Part shown: positions 19,292 to 30,297 of the stretch, piece after piece | Numbering within the stretch: the first letter of the stretch is position 1 | How the letters are laid out: every line of letters starts with the position of its first letter | Source of the DNA: Burkholderiales bacterium | GTDB taxonomy: Bacteria; Pseudomonadota; Gammaproteobacteria; Burkholderiales; Casimicrobiaceae | Length of the DNA stretch: 64,000 nucleotides | Assembly: GCA_020851235.1 (NCBI GenBank) | Contig: JADZDD010000010.1 | Span: forward strand, 1-64,000 | Direction: 5' to 3' | The notes under the pieces: model-generated | Database searches by the model: none | What the model was told of the DNA's origin: nothing | The model's input: only the letters and a program-made list of their open reading frames with translations | Made by a program: the position numbers and the translations under genes

Positions 19292-20055
19292 CGCAGCGAC
19301 GCCGACACACCATTGCGGCGGTGTCGCCGCCGCAAGCCACCCGCGCGGCGCCGCGGATCGCGGGCATCGATGCGCTGCGCGGCCTCGCGCTCGTCGCGAT
19401 GATTACGTACCACTTCGCCTTCGATCTCGCGCACTTCGGCGTGGCGCCGTGGAATTTCTATCGCGATCCCTTCTGGCTGCACGCGCGGACGGTGATCCTC
19501 TCCTCGTTCCTGCTCGTCGCCGGCATCAGCCTCGTGCTCGCGAATCGCGCCGGCATGCCGCAACGTCACTTCTGGACGCACGTGGCGCGCATCGCGGGCT
19601 GCGCGCTGCTCGTGACCGCCGCCACGCTCGTCGTGTTCCCGCGGAGCTTCATCGCGTTCGGCGTGCTGCATGCGATCGCCGTGTGCCTCGTGCTCGGCCG
19701 ACCGCTGGTGCGCCGGCCGCGTCTCGCGCTGGCGCTCGGTGCCGCGGTGATCGTCGCGGGAAACGTGGTGAGTGCACCTGCCTTCGATGCGCCCGCGCTG
19801 CGGTGGATCGGCTTCGTCACCCGGCGCCCCGCGACCGAGGATTTTGTGCCGCTCTTCCCGTGGGCCGGCGTGGTCTTCGTCGGGATCGCGCTCGGGCACG
19901 CCCTCGCGCGCACCGAGTTCGCGGCCGTCGCGCCCCTCGCCCGCGCGCCGCGACTCCTGCACCGGCTCGGCCGGCACAGTCTCGCCGTGTACATGCTGCA
20001 CCAACCGCTCCTCATGGCGATCGCCTGGGCGATCGCAGCGGGGAGCCGTGCGTAA
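19288..20055 (+). CDS. DUF1624 membrane protein (HGSNAT-like acyltransferase fold)
   Basis: A 255-residue polytopic membrane protein of the DUF1624 family, related to the catalytic part of heparan-alpha-glucosaminide N-acetyltransferase. The segment RIAGIDALRGLALVAMITYH, with its conserved Asp-Ala-Leu-Arg-Gly and the following histidine, is the family signature; about seven hydrophobic helices follow and the end carries LGRHSLAVYMLHQP. The substrate is unknown. GTG 19288 overlaps the gspN stop (GTGA), so it may be co-translated with the secretion genes, though a functional link is not shown. Confidence 0.82.
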   Translation: MTQRRRHTIAAVSPPQATRAAPRIAGIDALRGLALVAMITYHFAFDLAHFGVAPWNFYRDPFWLHARTVILSSFLLVAGISLVLANRAGMPQRHFWTHVARIAGCALLVTAATLVVFPRSFIAFGVLHAIAVCLVLGRPLVRRPRLALALGAAVIVAGNVVSAPAFDAPALRWIGFVTRRPATEDFVPLFPWAGVVFVGIALGHALARTEFAAVAPLARAPRLLHRLGRHSLAVYMLHQPLLMAIAWAIAAGSRA

Positions 20056-20100
20056 CGCGCGACCTGCCGCACCGCGCCGCGTCACTGCGGCGTCGTGCCC

Positions 20101-20916
20101 CTACGCCGCACCCGCGCCGCTTCGCTGCGAGACGTGCCACGACAGGCAGGCGCGCTCGATCGCGCCGACCACCATGTAGAGCACGAGCGCCACGGCCGAG
20201 ATCCAGATGAGCGCGGCGAACATGAGCGTGGTGTCCATCGATCCGTTGGCGAAGATCAGCACGTAGCCCAGCCCCTCATCGGCACCGATGAACTCACCGA
20301 CGATCGCGCCGACGGTTGCCAGGGTCACGGCGACTTTCAACGACCCGAACACGTGCGGCAGCGCGTGTGGAAGACGCAACAGGAAGAACGTGCTGCGCTG
20401 GGATGCGCCCATCGAGCGCATGAGGAAGACGGCATCCCGCTCGACTGACTTCATCCCGACCATCGTATCGATCATGATCGGAAAGAACGCGACCAGGAAG
20501 GCGATGAGGATCTTCGGCAGATATCCGAAGCCAAGCCAGATGATCAGCAGCGGTCCGAGCGCCACTTTCGGAATCACCTGAAGCACGACGAGCCACGGAT
20601 AGAAGCCGCGCTCGACGAACGGGATGAAGACGATCGCTGCCGCAAGCAGGACACCGACGACCACGGCGAGGAAGAAGCCGCCGACGATCTCGACGAGCGT
20701 CGTCAGCATGTGCCCCCACATGAGCCCCGCGGTCTCGACGAGCCGCAGCGCGATGGCGGAAGGTGCCGGCAACACGTAGGGCGGATACAAGCCGGCACGG
20801 GCACCAACCTCCAACAAGGCGCAGCCGACCACGAAGACCAGGAAAGCGTCACGCAAGCCAACCGAGCGCTCGACCCATCGGCGCATCCACACGGTGCCGG
20901 CCGTCGTGTCAGGCAT
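20101..20916 (-). CDS. ABC transporter permease, NitT/TauT type
   Basis: A 271-residue inner-membrane permease with about six hydrophobic helices and the cytoplasmic EAA-like loop SMGASQRSTFFLLRLPHALP that docks the ATPase. The family includes permeases for taurine, nitrate, alkanesulfonates and thiamine precursors. ATG 20916 overlaps the end of the ATPase gene by 8 bases. It is the third gene of a leftward binding protein-ATPase-permease operon; the substrate must be inferred from the binding protein. Confidence 0.9.
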   Translation of the reverse strand: MPDTTAGTVWMRRWVERSVGLRDAFLVFVVGCALLEVGARAGLYPPYVLPAPSAIALRLVETAGLMWGHMLTTLVEIVGGFFLAVVVGVLLAAAIVFIPFVERGFYPWLVVLQVIPKVALGPLLIIWLGFGYLPKILIAFLVAFFPIMIDTMVGMKSVERDAVFLMRSMGASQRSTFFLLRLPHALPHVFGSLKVAVTLATVGAIVGEFIGADEGLGYVLIFANGSMDTTLMFAALIWISAVALVLYMVVGAIERACLSWHVSQRSGAGAA

Positions 20917-21754
20917 GTTCGATCGCACCACGGATTTCTGCATAGTAATGGCCGAACGCGGCACCTTCGCGGACCTGTACCGTGCGCGGGCGAGGCAGGT
21001 CGATCGCGACGGAATGCACGATGCGCCCCGGTCGCGCGCCCATGACCACGACGCGATCGGAGAGCAGGACGGCCTCTTCGATGCTGTGCGTGACAAGGAT
21101 CGCCGTCTGCCGCTCTTCGCTCCAGATGCGCTGCAGGTCGAGGTTCATCTGGTCTCGCGTCAACGCGTCCAATGCTCCGAACGGCTCGTCCAACAGCAGC
21201 AGCCGGCACTCGTGAAGGAGGGCACGGCAGATCGCGACGCGCTGGCGCATGCCGCCGGAGAGCTCGTGCGGATAACGGGACTCGAAGCCGGCGAGCCCGG
21301 CCTTCGCCAGCAGATCGCAGGCCTTCGTCCGGCTCGCCGCCTTGTCCAGGCCACGCACCTCCGCCTGCAACAACACGTTGTCGAGGACGGTTCGCCATTC
21401 GAAGAGAAGGTCGCGTTGGAAGACGATGCCGATGTCGGTCAGCGGGCGTTCGACGGGAGCTCCGTCCACGTACACGCTACCGTGCGTACTCGCGATCAGT
21501 CCGGCGATGACCATGAGCAGCGTGCTCTTGCCGCAGCCGCTGGGCCCGACGATCGACACGAACTCGGAGCGTCCGATGCAAAGATCGATGTTGTCGAGCG
21601 CGACGAAGGTATCGAGCTTTCGCTGCCACGACTTCCCCACGCCCGCGAGTCGAACGTGGGGAACGGCATCAGCGACGACGGCGTTGGCGCGCGCGTCGCC
21701 CTGCGGCCGTTGGTGGTCGCTCCGCACGGCGTCGGGCGAGGCGGCAGCTGCCAT
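20909..21754 (-). CDS. ABC transporter ATPase, NitT/TauT type
   Basis: A 281-residue ATPase energising the importer. Walker A is GPSGCGKST, the signature LSGGMRQRVAICRALL, Walker B LLLLDEPFGALDALT and the switch histidine lies in VTHSIEEA. The extra N-terminal 40 residues before the ABC domain are low-complexity, so the start is less certain: ATG 21754 is used, but a GTG at 21766 is also in frame. It is 29 bases after the binding protein stop. Confidence 0.92.
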   Translation of the reverse strand: MAAAASPDAVRSDHQRPQGDARANAVVADAVPHVRLAGVGKSWQRKLDTFVALDNIDLCIGRSEFVSIVGPSGCGKSTLLMVIAGLIASTHGSVYVDGAPVERPLTDIGIVFQRDLLFEWRTVLDNVLLQAEVRGLDKAASRTKACDLLAKAGLAGFESRYPHELSGGMRQRVAICRALLHECRLLLLDEPFGALDALTRDQMNLDLQRIWSEERQTAILVTHSIEEAVLLSDRVVVMGARPGRIVHSVAIDLPRPRTVQVREGAAFGHYYAEIRGAIEHA

Positions 21755-21783
21755 CGAGGGCTCCACGGCGGACGCGTTCTCGC

Positions 21784-22785
21784 CTACGGGGCGATGAAGG
21801 CGTTCGTGTAGAACGCGTCCGGGGAGGCGGGTTTGGCCATGCCGGCTTGCGCGACGAGCGTGTCGTCGGCCTTGCGCCATTCCGCGGGAGACTGCCAGCC
21901 AAAGGGCTTGCCTTGGGTATCCGGGGTCCGGACGTAGCCCAGGGACTCCATGAGCGTTGCCTTGAGCATCGCCTCCTTGCCCTTCAACAGGGGCTTCGCC
22001 TCGACGGTGGCCTTGATCGCTGCATCCGGATCCGCCTGTGCGGCTTGCCATGCCTTTGCCGTTGCGGCGACGAAGCGTTGGACGACGTCCTTGCGCTCGG
22101 CGATCGTTCGCTCCGACGCGATGATGCCGTGCGACGGGAGGAAAAGACCGGCATCGGCGTAATCGAACTTGCCGGGTTCGGCGATGCCGACCGCCTGCAT
22201 GAGGGGGCGTCCGGCGGTCCCGTAGCTTGCCACCGCGTCGGCCTTGTGCTGCGCGACGACGGTGTACTTGAGCGAACAGTCGACGCTGACGGTCTGGACA
22301 CGATCCTCCGGAACACCGATGGCCTTGAGGTAGATCGGGAGGTACACGTTCATGCCATCCCCTGCGCACATCGAAATCCTCTTCCCCGCCAGGTCCTTGG
22401 GCGTGCCGATCCCGCGATCGGGCGCATAGAAGATGGCCAGCGTCGAGCGCTGGAAAATGCCCATCACCACCTTGGCCGGAAGCTTCTGGCTGATGAGCCG
22501 GGCGGCCGTCGTGGCGTCGGCGAACGCGAAATCGTCGCTGCCGTTGCCGACGAGATTGATGACCGTGCCGGATCCCTTGCCTTCGAGCACGGACACGTCG
22601 AGACCTGCGTCACGGTAGTACCCGCGCGCCACGCCCAGGTAGAACGGGGCGTGGTAGCCCAGCGTGGTCCAGTCGAGCCGCAACGTGACCTTTTGGGGAT
22701 CGGCGGCCGACACGGGGCCCGGCATCGTTACCGTGAGCAGGGCAAGGATCGCTGCGAGCGGAAGGGCAGCAAGGCGTCTTCTCAT
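21784..22785 (-). CDS. NMT1/THI5-like substrate-binding protein
   Basis: A 333-residue periplasmic binding protein with a signal peptide MRRRLAALPLAAILALLTVT ending near VSAADPQ. The mature start, LRLDWTTLGYHAPFYLGVARGYYRDAGLDV, is the pattern of NMT1/THI5-like proteins, which bind pyrimidine, riboflavin or related aromatic heterocycles, or sulfonates in relatives; the ligand here is not determinable. A strong GAGGAGG ribosome site precedes ATG 22785. The transcript should start near 22971 from the promoter upstream, giving a leader of about 185 bases in which I see no known riboswitch. Confidence 0.88.
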   Translation of the reverse strand: MRRRLAALPLAAILALLTVTMPGPVSAADPQKVTLRLDWTTLGYHAPFYLGVARGYYRDAGLDVSVLEGKGSGTVINLVGNGSDDFAFADATTAARLISQKLPAKVVMGIFQRSTLAIFYAPDRGIGTPKDLAGKRISMCAGDGMNVYLPIYLKAIGVPEDRVQTVSVDCSLKYTVVAQHKADAVASYGTAGRPLMQAVGIAEPGKFDYADAGLFLPSHGIIASERTIAERKDVVQRFVAATAKAWQAAQADPDAAIKATVEAKPLLKGKEAMLKATLMESLGYVRTPDTQGKPFGWQSPAEWRKADDTLVAQAGMAKPASPDAFYTNAFIAP

Positions 22786-22945
22786 GAATCTCCTCCTCGT
22801 GTGGGGTTGCACGTGCCGCATGCCGATCGATCGCGCAGGCAGCACGGCGTCCGGCGTGCGGGGACGCTCCGGCCGGTCGCCTCGGTGCTCCGGACTGCCA
22901 GGTCGACCGCTCGCGGCGCGCACCGACGGGCTCTCATGCTCACTC

Positions 22946-22963
22946 TCGATTGCATACAATCGA
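22946..22963. promoter_or_regulatory. Operator-like inverted repeat
   Basis: TCGATTG-CATA-CAATCGA is a perfect inverted repeat with 7-bp arms and a 4-bp spacer. It lies at about +9 to +26 relative to the predicted leftward start of the ABC operon, a typical repressor position. On the minus strand its centre reads ATTGTATGCAAT, a form common for dimeric GntR-type repressors, but the regulator is unknown. Confidence 0.6.
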
Positions 22964-22977
22964 TGTACGGCGCGCAC

Positions 22978-23007
22978 ATTATCGGAGTCGTGTGTGCGCA
23001 CTGTCAA
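22978..23007 (-). promoter_or_regulatory. Sigma-70 promoter of the ABC importer operon
   Basis: On the minus strand a consensus TTGACA (23007-23002) is followed after 18 bases by GATAAT (22983-22978). This is the best sigma-70 promoter in the window and points at the binding protein gene. Confidence 0.75.
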
Positions 23008-23114
23008 GCGGACTTGCCTCGGGTGGCGCGCGACCCGCAGACCCGTCCCATCGTCGCGAGCGGGCCATGCCCTGAGGGTCGGGGCGGTGGAAGCACGCAT
23101 GGGCGAAGGATAGC

Positions 23115-23134
23115 TGTATGCAGTTTGCTAAAAT
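23115..23134 (+). promoter_or_regulatory. Second operator core and -10 box before DUF1116 gene
   Basis: TGTATGCA (23115-23122) repeats exactly the 8-base core of the inverted repeat at 22946-22963, and TAAAAT (23129-23134) can serve as -10 box for the rightward gene. No good -35 is visible at the right distance, consistent with an activator- or repressor-controlled promoter. The rest of the 401-base divergent gap holds no gene that I can support. Confidence 0.45.
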
Positions 23135-23186
23135 AGTATGGCCCAATTCCCGCCCTTCCCCGCAACCGCAATCACCGGACCTCGCC

Positions 23187-25818
<2,632 letters not shown>

Positions 25819-25820
25819 CC

Positions 25821-26834
25821 GTGGCCACCATGACGATGATCCAGGCGATCCGCTCCGCGCTCGACGTGGCGCTCGGCCGTGACGAGAACGTCGTCGTCTT
25901 CGGCGAGGACGTCGGCTACTTTGGCGGCGTGTTCCGCTGTACCGAGGGCCTGCAGGCGAAGTACGGCAAGACGCGCGTTTTCGATACCCCGATCGCCGAG
26001 GGCGGCATCGTCGGCGTCGCGATCGGGATGGCGGCGTATGGACTGCGGCCGGTCGCCGAGATCCAGTTCGCCGACTACGTCTATCCGGGCTACGACCAGA
26101 TCGTGTCCGGCGCGGCACGCATCCGCTACCGCTCCGCAGGGGACTTCATCTCGCCGCTCACGCTGCGCATGCCCTGCGGCGGCGGCATCTACGGCGGGCA
26201 GACGCACAGCCAAAGCCCCGAGGCCCTGTTCACGCACGTGTGCGGCCTGCGCACCGTGATGCCGTCCAATCCGTACGACGCCAAGGGCCTGCTCATCGCC
26301 GCGATCGAATGCGACGATCCGGTGATCTTCCTCGAGCCCAAGCGGCTGTACAACGGTCCCTTCGACGGCCACCACGACCGCCCTCTCGTCGCGTGGACCG
26401 GACACCCACGCGCCGACGTGCCCGAAGGCCACTACACCGTGCCGCTCGAAAGCGCCGCGGTGTTCCGTCCCGGACGCGACCTCACCGTTCTCACCTACGG
26501 CACGATGGTGTGGGTTGCCGCCTGCGCCGCCGAAGAGACCGGAATCGACGCCGAGATCATCGATCTTAGAAGCCTGTGGCCGATGGATCTCGACACCGTC
26601 GTCACGTCCGTCAAGCGCACCGGACGCTGCGTCGTCGTGCACGAGGCCACGCGCACGAGCGGATTCGGCGCCGAACTCGCCGCCCTCGTCCAGGAGCACT
26701 GCTTCTGGCACCTCGAAGCGCCGATCGAGCGCGTCACCGGTTGGGACACGCCGTATCCGCACGCGCAGGAATGGCAGTACTTTCCGGGACCCGATCGGGT
26801 CGGTGCCGCGTACCGGCGCACGATGGAGGCGTGA
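25821..26834 (+). CDS. bkdA2: Branched-chain 2-oxoacid dehydrogenase E1 beta
   Basis: A 337-residue E1 beta subunit completing the heterotetramer. Typical features are VVVFGEDVGYFGGVFR, FDTPIAEGGIVGVAIGMA, EIQFADYVYPGYDQI, and the C-terminal LRSLWPMDLDTV and VVVHEATRTSGFGAE. AAGGAG stands 7 bases before GTG 25821, which decides the start over a GTG two codons upstream that overlaps the bkdA1 stop and over an ATG at 25830. Confidence 0.92.
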   Translation: MATMTMIQAIRSALDVALGRDENVVVFGEDVGYFGGVFRCTEGLQAKYGKTRVFDTPIAEGGIVGVAIGMAAYGLRPVAEIQFADYVYPGYDQIVSGAARIRYRSAGDFISPLTLRMPCGGGIYGGQTHSQSPEALFTHVCGLRTVMPSNPYDAKGLLIAAIECDDPVIFLEPKRLYNGPFDGHHDRPLVAWTGHPRADVPEGHYTVPLESAAVFRPGRDLTVLTYGTMVWVAACAAEETGIDAEIIDLRSLWPMDLDTVVTSVKRTGRCVVVHEATRTSGFGAELAALVQEHCFWHLEAPIERVTGWDTPYPHAQEWQYFPGPDRVGAAYRRTMEA

Positions 26835-26835
26835 C

Positions 26836-28110
26836 ATGGCGATCCATGTGATCAAGGTGCCGGACATCGGCGAGGGCATCGCCGAGGTCGAACTCGTCGC
26901 CTGGCATGTCAAGCCCGGTGACGAGGTCGTCGCCGACCAGGTCGTGGCCGAGGTCATGACCGACAAGGCAACGGTCGAAGTGCCGAGCACGCATGCCGGC
27001 CGCATCGTGGCCGTCAACGGCGAGCCTGGCGACAAGCTCGCGGTCGGCAGCGACCTTCTGCGCATCAAGGACACCGTCGCGGGCGACGATGGGGCAGCAC
27101 CCACCGTGCACTCGCATCCCGCCCCACCTTCCGCGACGGCGGCACCGGCGCCGGCGCCTTCCCCATCACCGGGGGCGGCCGCACCGCAACCTGCCGTCGC
27201 CGCAGCGGCGCCGCGTGCCGCGTACACGCTCGAGTCGCCCGCGCACGCGCCGCTCGCCGCACCGTCGGTGCGCCGCCACGCGCGCGAACTCGGCGTCGAC
27301 CTGCGACAGGTCACCGGCACCGGACCGGAAGGTCGCATCCGCCACGAGGACGTCGTCGCCTTCGCGCAGCGCGGCGCCACCGTCGCCGGCGGCAGCGCGC
27401 GCTACGCGAAGCGCGAGGGCGAAACCGCGATCCCCGTGATCGGGCTGCGCCGGCAGATCGCAAACCGGATGCACGAGGCGCTGCGCATTCCGCACTTCAC
27501 GTACGTCGAGGAGATCGACGTCACCGAACTCGAGGCATTGCGCGTTCACCTCAACGATGCGCACGGCGCCACCCGCGGGCGGTTGACGATGCTGCCGTTC
27601 CTGATGCGCGCGATCGTGCTCGCCGTGCCCGCGTTCCCGCAGATGAATGCGCGCTACGACGACACGCGCAACGTCGTCACCCGCTTCGCCCCGGTGCACA
27701 TCGGCATCGCCACGCAAAGCGACGCCGGCCTCATGGTCCCGGTCGTGCGACACGCCGAGGCACGCGACCCCTGGCAGGCCGCAGCCGAAATCGCGCGGCT
27801 TGCCACCGCGGCGCGCGCCGGCAAGGCCACGCGCGACGAACTCACCGGCTCGACGATCACCGTGACGAGCCTCGGCCCCTTGGGCGGCATCGTGACGACG
27901 CCGGTGATCAACCCGCCCGAGGTCGCGATCGTCGGCGTCAATCGCATCGTCGAACGGCCCGCGCTGCACCACGGCGCGATCGTGCCGCGCAAGCTCATGA
28001 ACCTGTCGTCATCATTCGACCATCGGGTCATCGACGGCGCCGACGCCGCACGCTTCGTGCAGGCCCTGCGGCGCTACCTCGAATGCCCGGCATTGCTGTT
28101 CGTCGACTGA
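26836..28110 (+). CDS. bkdB: Branched-chain 2-oxoacid dehydrogenase E2 (lipoyl acyltransferase)
   Basis: A 424-residue dihydrolipoyl acyltransferase. A single lipoyl domain has its lysine at Lys44 in MTDKATVEV; an alanine/proline linker spans about 90-140; a peripheral-subunit-binding domain is seen as SVRRHARELGVDLRQVTGTGPEGRI; the catalytic domain ends with SSFDHRVIDGADAARF, holding the active-site histidine and aspartate. No E3 (lipoamide dehydrogenase) gene follows, so the complex must use E3 from another locus. The ATG is one base after the E1 beta stop. Confidence 0.93.
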   Translation: MAIHVIKVPDIGEGIAEVELVAWHVKPGDEVVADQVVAEVMTDKATVEVPSTHAGRIVAVNGEPGDKLAVGSDLLRIKDTVAGDDGAAPTVHSHPAPPSATAAPAPAPSPSPGAAAPQPAVAAAAPRAAYTLESPAHAPLAAPSVRRHARELGVDLRQVTGTGPEGRIRHEDVVAFAQRGATVAGGSARYAKREGETAIPVIGLRRQIANRMHEALRIPHFTYVEEIDVTELEALRVHLNDAHGATRGRLTMLPFLMRAIVLAVPAFPQMNARYDDTRNVVTRFAPVHIGIATQSDAGLMVPVVRHAEARDPWQAAAEIARLATAARAGKATRDELTGSTITVTSLGPLGGIVTTPVINPPEVAIVGVNRIVERPALHHGAIVPRKLMNLSSSFDHRVIDGADAARFVQALRRYLECPALLFVD

Positions 28111-28242
28111 GGGTAGCGACGACGGCGCGTACGTGGGAGCGCGTGACCGCACTCACCGGCAAGGCGGAGGTCGGGATCGATTTCATCGCGCGGCGGATGG
28201 GTTCGCGCTGCGGTGCGCGTGCTTTTGCTATCATTGCCCGCT

Positions 28243-28255
28243 TACTGATATATCA
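28243..28255 (-). promoter_or_regulatory. Putative GntR operator, copy 1
   Basis: Read on the minus strand this is TGATATATCAGTA, containing a perfect 10-base palindrome TGATATATCA that ends 5 bases before the GntR gene ATG. It matches 11 of 13 bases with the sequence at 29169-29181 before the TRAP transporter. TATCAT at 28229-28234 may be the -10 of the regulator gene, which would put the operator in the start region, consistent with autorepression. Confidence 0.55.
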
Positions 28256-28260
28256 AAAGC

Positions 28261-28947
28261 ATGAACACCACATTGCCGACGCTTCCTGCGACCAAGAATG
28301 CGGGCACGCTCGTCGATCAGGCGATGCGCGCGCTCGAGCGTCGCTTCGTCACCCTGGAACTCGCCCCGGGATCCGTGTGGAGCGAATCGAGCCTGTCCGA
28401 ACTGCTCGAGATCGGGCGCACGCCGGTGCGGGAGGCAATCGCGCGCATGGCGCTCGACGGGCTGGTTGCCGTGTTGCCGCGTGCCGGCATCGTGGTGTCG
28501 CACATCTCGGTCGAGAACCAACTCGCCGTGCTCGAGACACGGCGGGTCCTGGAGGCACTCGTCTCGGCACGTGCCGCGCGACGCGCCACCGACGAGGAGC
28601 GCCGCGAACTGCGCACGATGGCCGATGCGATCGAGAAGGCCGGCGATGCGTCGGACGTGCGCGCCTACATCAACTGGCATTTCGAGATCAAACGCTACGT
28701 CGCGGCGTGTGCGCGCAATCCATTCGCCGAGCGCGCGCTGCGCCCGCTGCACACGCTGTCGCAGCGTTTCTACTTCTCGTATCACAAGGAATTCGACAAT
28801 CTGCCGACGGTCGGCCGCGCGCACGCCGATCTCACGCGGGCGATCGCCGACGGCGATGAGGGCCGCACCGCGAGCCGCTCGAACCTGGTGAGCGAGATTG
28901 CCGAGAATTTCACCCGGGACCTCCTGCTGAGCCGCGTCCGGGCGTAG
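28261..28947 (+). CDS. GntR/FCD family transcriptional regulator
   Basis: A 228-residue regulator. The N-terminal winged helix (about residues 15-80) shows LELAPGSVWSESSLSELLEIGRTPVREAIARM; the C-terminal FCD domain (about 90-215) has metal or ligand-pocket residues in the LETRRVLEALVSARAARRA and INWHFEIKRYVA helices. FCD regulators usually repress catabolic genes and are released by an organic acid. It stands directly before, and in the same direction as, the TRAP transporter operon, and both upstream regions carry the same operator-like 13-mer, so it is likely the operon's regulator. The inducer is unknown. Confidence 0.9.
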   Translation: MNTTLPTLPATKNAGTLVDQAMRALERRFVTLELAPGSVWSESSLSELLEIGRTPVREAIARMALDGLVAVLPRAGIVVSHISVENQLAVLETRRVLEALVSARAARRATDEERRELRTMADAIEKAGDASDVRAYINWHFEIKRYVAACARNPFAERALRPLHTLSQRFYFSYHKEFDNLPTVGRAHADLTRAIADGDEGRTASRSNLVSEIAENFTRDLLLSRVRA

Positions 28948-29250
28948 ACGGCACGTCACTGCGCAGCGCGGCCTCCCGCTCGAGCCTCACCCACTTCGCG
29001 ACCCGCGCCACCGCGAACGCGGCGCCCCTTCGCGGCGCCCACGCTGCGCGCCACCGCGGTCCCACGCAGCCGCCAAGACCCCGTTTCGTCGGACCCGACC
29101 CGCGCAACCGCGGCTCAAGCCATCGCGACAGCCGCCTGTGCGCCCGAATCGGGTGCTTGCGCACCTCGTAATATGTCAGTAGACTTTTTTTGGCATGGCA
29201 CGTGGGTGCGGTGCGGCTTTCGCTGATGTCACGTTGAGGAGGAAAAACCG
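28948..29250 (+). promoter_or_regulatory. TRAP operon upstream region with GntR operator copy 2
   Basis: This 303-base gap holds no gene. TAATATGTCAGTA at 29169-29181 repeats the putative GntR operator (11 of 13). It sits between a weak TTGCGC (29157-29162) and a TAGACT (29180-29185) that could be -35 and -10 at 17-base spacing. A strong GAGGAGG ribosome site follows, just before the dctP ATG. The first 200 bases show only a GGCGCC-flanked small hairpin. Confidence 0.5.
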
Positions 29251-30285
29251 ATGTCTCAAGTTCGTAGGAAATTCCTGAAGTCGGTCTCCGCCGCGTCGGT
29301 TGCGGCATTCGCAGGGATGCCGGCCATCGTCCTCGGCCAGAAGACGACTCGGTGGCGGGTGCAAACGCTCTGGGGTTCGGGCGAAGACACCCAGAAGTAC
29401 TTCGTCGAGTTCTGCGACAACGTCAAGAAGAACACCGAGGGTCGTCTGGAAATCCAGCCGTTTGCTGCCGGCGCCGTGGTGGGCGCCTTCGAAACGCTCG
29501 ATGCGGTCTCGAACAACGTGCTGCAGGGGCAGTCGACGTACCCCGGCTACTGGGCCGGCAAGGAGCCTGCCCTTGCCGTCATCGGCGATTTCGCCTGGGG
29601 TTATCGCAATCCCGACCAGCAACGGCGTTGGTTGCACGAGAAGGGTGGCCTGGACATGCTGCGCAAGGCCTACGCGCCGTTCAACGCGCATACGGTCGGC
29701 TGCACGTGGTGGGGCGTGGAGTCGCTCACGTTCAAGAAGCCGATCCGTCGACCCGACGACTTCCGCGGTGTCAAGCATCGCGGCGCGCAGGGCCTCGCCG
29801 CCGAGACGATCGCGAAAATGGGCGCGTCGATCGTGGTGATTCCGGGAGGCGAAGCGTACTCGGCGCTCGAGAAGGGCATCGTCGACTCGGTGGACTGGTC
29901 GACGATCTCGGTCAATCGCAAGGTTGGATTCTTCGAGATCGCGAAGTTCGCGACCTACCCCGGGTTCCATTCGATGCCGATCCAGGACCTGACGGTCAAC
30001 GCCAGCGCGTGGAAGGCGCTCCCTGACGACGTGAAGCAGATCCTCGAAAAGACGTTCCTCGAGTTCGACAAGGCGCAGGTCCAGCGCATCGCGCAAAACG
30101 ACGAGAAGGCGGCGGCCGAGCTTAGAGGGCAAGGCGTCGAACTCATCGTCTGGTCCAACGACGATCTGCTGCACGGGCGCAAGCTCGCGCAGGAAGTCGC
30201 CGACGAGTGGGCAAAGAAGGGGCCGCTCGCCAAGCAGGCCACGGAATCGCAACGCGCCTTCCTGCGCGAATTGAAGCTGCTCTAG
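29251..30285 (+). CDS. dctP: TRAP transporter substrate-binding protein (DctP family)
   Basis: A 344-residue periplasmic binding protein of a TRAP transporter. The N-terminus carries a twin-arginine signal, VRRKFLKSVSAAS, and processing is expected after about residue 29 (IVLGQ). The DctP fold is recognised by FAAGAVVGAFETLDAVSNNVLQG, WWGVESLTFKKPIRRPDDFRG and the ligand-arginine region VKHRGAQGLAAETIAKMGAS, as in binding proteins for 2-oxo acids and aromatic or aliphatic carboxylates. The Tat export suggests folding, perhaps with a metal, before export. The ligand is unknown but is presumably the substrate degraded by the downstream enzymes. Confidence 0.92.
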   Translation: MSQVRRKFLKSVSAASVAAFAGMPAIVLGQKTTRWRVQTLWGSGEDTQKYFVEFCDNVKKNTEGRLEIQPFAAGAVVGAFETLDAVSNNVLQGQSTYPGYWAGKEPALAVIGDFAWGYRNPDQQRRWLHEKGGLDMLRKAYAPFNAHTVGCTWWGVESLTFKKPIRRPDDFRGVKHRGAQGLAAETIAKMGASIVVIPGGEAYSALEKGIVDSVDWSTISVNRKVGFFEIAKFATYPGFHSMPIQDLTVNASAWKALPDDVKQILEKTFLEFDKAQVQRIAQNDEKAAAELRGQGVELIVWSNDDLLHGRKLAQEVADEWAKKGPLAKQATESQRAFLRELKLL

Positions 30286-30297
30286 GCCGCGCGCGGC

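Noticed and set aside
22786-22971. Riboswitch in the leader of the NMT1/THI5-like importer
   Set aside because: A thiamine-precursor importer might carry a TPP riboswitch, but the expected CUGAGA core and partner segment are not present on the minus strand.
29196-29210. TGGCACG-TGGG-TGCG before dctP, resembling a sigma-54 promoter
   Set aside because: The spacing between the GG and GC elements is 9 instead of the strictly required 10 bases, and the GntR-type operator suggests ordinary control.
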